This document shows, piece after piece, positions 62,939 to 64,000 of a stretch of DNA of 64,000 bases. Position numbers and translations under genes: made by a program. Below the pieces are notes generated by a model. It made no database searches. It was given only the letters and a program-made list of their open reading frames with translations, and was not told where the DNA came from. The DNA is from Lachnospiraceae bacterium (GTDB lineage Bacteria; Bacillota; Clostridia; Lachnospirales; Lachnospiraceae): contig JAILRO010000044.1 of assembly GCA_024698145.1 (NCBI GenBank), forward strand, positions 26,875 through 90,874, given 5' to 3'. Each line of letters begins with the position of its first letter. Position 1 is the first letter of the stretch.

Positions 62939-63865
62939 ATGATTAATGAGTTAGTTAAGAAGATTTCAGATTTGAATGCACCGGTGGTTGTTGGACTTGA
63001 TCCAATGCTTTCATATGTCCCGGACCATATAATAAAGGCTGCATTTGATAAATACGGAGAGACTTTAGAAGGCGCCGGCGAAGCAATATGGCAGTACAAT
63101 AAGGCAATTGTTGATGCAATATATGATATTATTCCTGCAGTAAAACCTCAAATAGCAATGTATGAGCAGTTTGGTATTCCGGGTTTGGTAGCATTTAACA
63201 AAACATGTGAATACTGTAAGGAAAAAGGACTTGTTATTATCGGCGATATTAAGCGTGGTGATATCGGTTCAACATCTGGTGCTTACGCCACAGGACATCT
63301 TGGCAAAGTACAGGTTGGAAGCAAAAGTTATTCCGGTTTCACAGAGGATTTCGTTACTGTTAATCCGTATCTTGGAACAGACGGAGTTAAGCCATTTATT
63401 GATGTTTGTAATGAAGAAAACAAAGGTATATTTGTGCTTGTTAAGACTTCCAATCCTTCTTCAGGAGAGTTCCAGGATCAGTTGGTGGATGGAACGCCGA
63501 TATATGAACTTGTTGCACGTAAGGTTGTAGAGTGGGGCGAGACATGTATGGGTGATACATACAGCAATGTTGGTTGTGTTGTAGGAGCAACATATCCTGA
63601 ACAGGGTAAGAAGTTAAGAAAACTTATGCCAAAGACATATATTTTAGTACCGGGTTATGGTGCTCAGGGTGGTAAGGCAGAAGATCTTGTTGATTATTTT
63701 AATGCAGACGGACTTGGTGCGATAGTTAATTCTTCAAGAGGAATTATTACAGCCTATAAGCAGGAGAAATACGCACAGTTTGGAGAAGAGAATTTTGCGG
63801 ATGCTTCTAGACAGGCGACACTTGATATGATAGAGGATATTATAGGAGCGCTTGCACGTAAATAA
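62939..63865 (+). CDS. pyrF: Orotidine 5'-phosphate decarboxylase (long, type 2)
   Basis: This enzyme makes UMP from OMP, the last step of pyrimidine synthesis. The 308 residues match the longer type 2 OMP decarboxylases. The catalytic Asp-Lys motif is GDIKRGDIGSTS, and the start VVGLDPMLSYVP and the late VPGYGAQGG with SSRGI bind phosphate. AAGGAGG lies 8 bases before the ATG. Its TAA stop is the first three bases of a second copy of the intergenic element also found after leuS. Other pyr genes are not in view. Confidence 0.95.
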   Translation: MINELVKKISDLNAPVVVGLDPMLSYVPDHIIKAAFDKYGETLEGAGEAIWQYNKAIVDAIYDIIPAVKPQIAMYEQFGIPGLVAFNKTCEYCKEKGLVIIGDIKRGDIGSTSGAYATGHLGKVQVGSKSYSGFTEDFVTVNPYLGTDGVKPFIDVCNEENKGIFVLVKTSNPSSGEFQDQLVDGTPIYELVARKVVEWGETCMGDTYSNVGCVVGATYPEQGKKLRKLMPKTYILVPGYGAQGGKAEDLVDYFNADGLGAIVNSSRGIITAYKQEKYAQFGEENFADASRQATLDMIEDIIGALARK

Positions 63866-64000
63866 ATTGCTGTTTAATGCACTTTTATCCCTAACAAACG
63901 CGTATAGATTATCAGATGTATGAATATCCTGTATCCAGGTGAAACGCACTAAGAGGTTGTAGGTATGCCGACTACACTTTCTTATAATACGCGACCGGCT
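63863..64000. mobile_element. Second copy of the TIR-bounded non-coding element, cut by the window edge
   Basis: Begins TAAATTGCTGTTTAAT exactly at the pyrF stop and matches 10663-10801 at roughly 90%, with about 14 mismatches and one gap. The last 38 bases, including TTATAATACGCG, are identical. The rest lies beyond the window. Confidence 0.85.

Overview
The window is low-GC Clostridia DNA, most like a Lachnospiraceae fibre-degrading gut or rumen anaerobe. Supporting signs are choline-binding-type repeats on secreted proteins, a GH5 endoglucanase, a monomeric-type [FeFe]-hydrogenase, a eukaryotic-type NADP isocitrate dehydrogenase, glycogen branching enzyme, CheX, two membrane diguanylate cyclases and strong AGGAGG ribosome sites. 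No phage, insertion-sequence transposase, CRISPR array, rRNA or tRNA gene was seen.

Layout. 1-6.1 kb: a surface cluster (LCP protein, transglutaminase protein with choline-binding-like repeats, GH5 endoglucanase, L,D-transpeptidase). 6.2-14.5 kb: diguanylate cyclase, leuS, a 637-bp non-coding element with terminal inverted repeats, prfC, second diguanylate cyclase. 14.5-33.7 kb: a long metal-homeostasis island. It holds two DtxR-family regulators, two Feo systems, a heavy-metal P-type ATPase, an ABC/FtsX exporter, an HMA protein, enolase, a ZIP transporter, an LCMT-like methyltransferase and a heterodimeric exporter-fold ABC pair. Six near-identical operators (RGTTAG-N6-CTAACN) tie much of this island together. 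33.7-57.7 kb: surface and envelope genes (LRR/SLH protein, two beta-helix proteins, CDP-glycerol transferase fused to a GT2, tandem LTA-synthase-like enzymes, GDPD with BIG2 domains) interspersed with trmL, glgB, an aminotransferase, the hydrogenase and icd. 57.8-64 kb: ABC-F protein, cysE, cheX, guaB, pyrF, then a second copy of the non-coding element, cut by the window edge.

How the genes work together. The iron island looks like one regulon: an IdeR/DtxR-like sensor (M9, C100, E103, H104) beside feoA1, and a paralogue with Asp in place of that Met beside eno. Boxes precede feoA1, feoB1, feoA2, eno (two boxes) and the ZIP operon. The ZIP-methyltransferase-ABC-ABC operon is the best candidate for an undescribed system: metal-regulated, with a YbtPQ/IrtAB-like transporter architecture, but with no biosynthetic genes beside it.

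The other strong signal is the TIR-bounded palindromic element. Both visible copies begin exactly at the stop codon of the upstream gene (leuS and pyrF). All functional assignments come from reading motifs; no database search was possible.
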